From: an uncultured Lachnospiraceae bacterium
Lineage (GTDB): Bacteria > Bacillota > Clostridia > Lachnospirales > Lachnospiraceae
NCBI GenBank assembly: GCA_934317005.1
Contig: CAKREB010000003.1
Location: 157,634 to 221,633, forward strand
Reading direction: 5' to 3'
Length of the DNA: 64,000 nucleotides
Shown: positions 63,758-64,000 of the stretch, piece after piece
Layout of the letters: every line of letters starts with the position of its first letter
Position numbering within the stretch: position 1 is the first letter of the stretch
The notes under the pieces: generated by a model
What the model was told of the DNA's origin: nothing
The model's input: only the letters and a program-made list of their open reading frames with translations
Database searches by the model: none
Translations under genes and position numbers: made by a program

Positions 63758-64000
63758 AGTAGTCACCTCCTGTTGCATTTCCGATTTGTTCATACTTACT
63801 GTTATCATAACATAAGTGATTTTGAAATGGAAGCAGAAGCAAAGGTATATCCTATCATTGTATTTTGATTTTTCGACAATAACATACGACAATGAATTAG
63901 CTTTTTTTCATTTGATTAATCAGTTAATCACGTCTTTTTTACTCAGTTTTTCTGTGTTCCATTTTATGCATATTTTAGTTCATATTATCTTGGATTTTCC
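62079..64000. repeat. ATPase-nuclease repeat unit, copy B
   Basis: Second copy of the unit at 56745-58686, offset by about 5.3 kb. Base 64000 corresponds to 58673, so the window stops 14 bases short of where the 41-base junction would start in the next unit. Confidence 0.85.

Noticed and set aside
1..64000. CRISPR arrays, tRNA and rRNA genes
   Set aside because: No regularly spaced short repeats with unique spacers, and no tRNA or rRNA signature, were found on either strand by reading.

Overview
The window looks like a chromosome segment of a low-to-moderate GC Firmicute of the Lachnospiraceae type (relatives of Roseburia, Agathobacter and Butyrivibrio). The reasons are the Clostridia-type ribosomal proteins (including an L17 with a long insertion), strong AGGAGG ribosome binding sites with some GTG and TTG starts, spoIIID, an ECF transporter module, plant-polysaccharide glycosidases, and secreted proteins built from Ig-like repeats. 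No tRNA, rRNA, CRISPR array or intact transposase gene was seen.

Layout. (1) 1-12.6 kb: a YesN/YesM-type two-component system, a YtfQ-YtfR-YtfT-YjfF furanose ABC importer, and araA, a ribulokinase and araD. Together they form a complete sense, import and catabolism unit for L-arabinose. (2) 12.7-16.3 kb: rpmJ, a 380-base structured leader, then rpsM-rpsK-rpsD-rpoA-rplQ. (3) 16.3-25.3 kb: ecfA1-ecfA2-ecfT, truA, a polysaccharide pyruvyl transferase family gene, a membrane-anchored protein, ahcY and a Gln-rich coiled-coil protein. (4) 25.3-30.7 kb, minus strand: an AEC transporter, an alanine/sodium symporter with an inserted extra domain, a rhodanese, an Asn/Ser-rich small protein and a cytidylate-kinase-like protein. 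Three of these share a leader, and a palindromic MITE-like element lies nearby. (5) 31-38.8 kb: a soluble [FeFe]-hydrogenase-like chemoreceptor, two secreted proteins, the TrkH/TrkA potassium system, and spoIIID behind a sigma-E-like promoter. (6) 38.9-43.7 kb: GH3 beta-glucosidase and GH31 alpha-xylosidase genes. (7) 44-51.6 kb: rpoB-rpoC. (8) 51.7-64 kb: a surface-protein locus.

The surface-protein locus is the most unusual part. One gene (52519-55692) has a promoter, ribosome binding site, signal peptide, two Big_2 Ig-like domains, a Pro-rich linker and a long C-terminal part. About 3 kb downstream lies a second, intact reading frame of about 1,000 codons on the same strand. It has no promoter, start codon, signal peptide or Big_2 domains, and it begins with 41 bases identical to the end of the second Big_2 domain of the complete gene, in the same reading frame. 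On the minus strand just upstream of this start-less cassette is an AAA-ATPase/PD-(D/E)XK nuclease-like gene. A second copy of that gene follows the cassette, and the window ends 14 bases before the point where a second cassette would begin. I read this as one expression locus plus an array of silent C-terminal cassettes, each next to an ATPase-nuclease gene, that could vary a surface protein by recombination. This is an inference from sequence layout; no recombination was observed.
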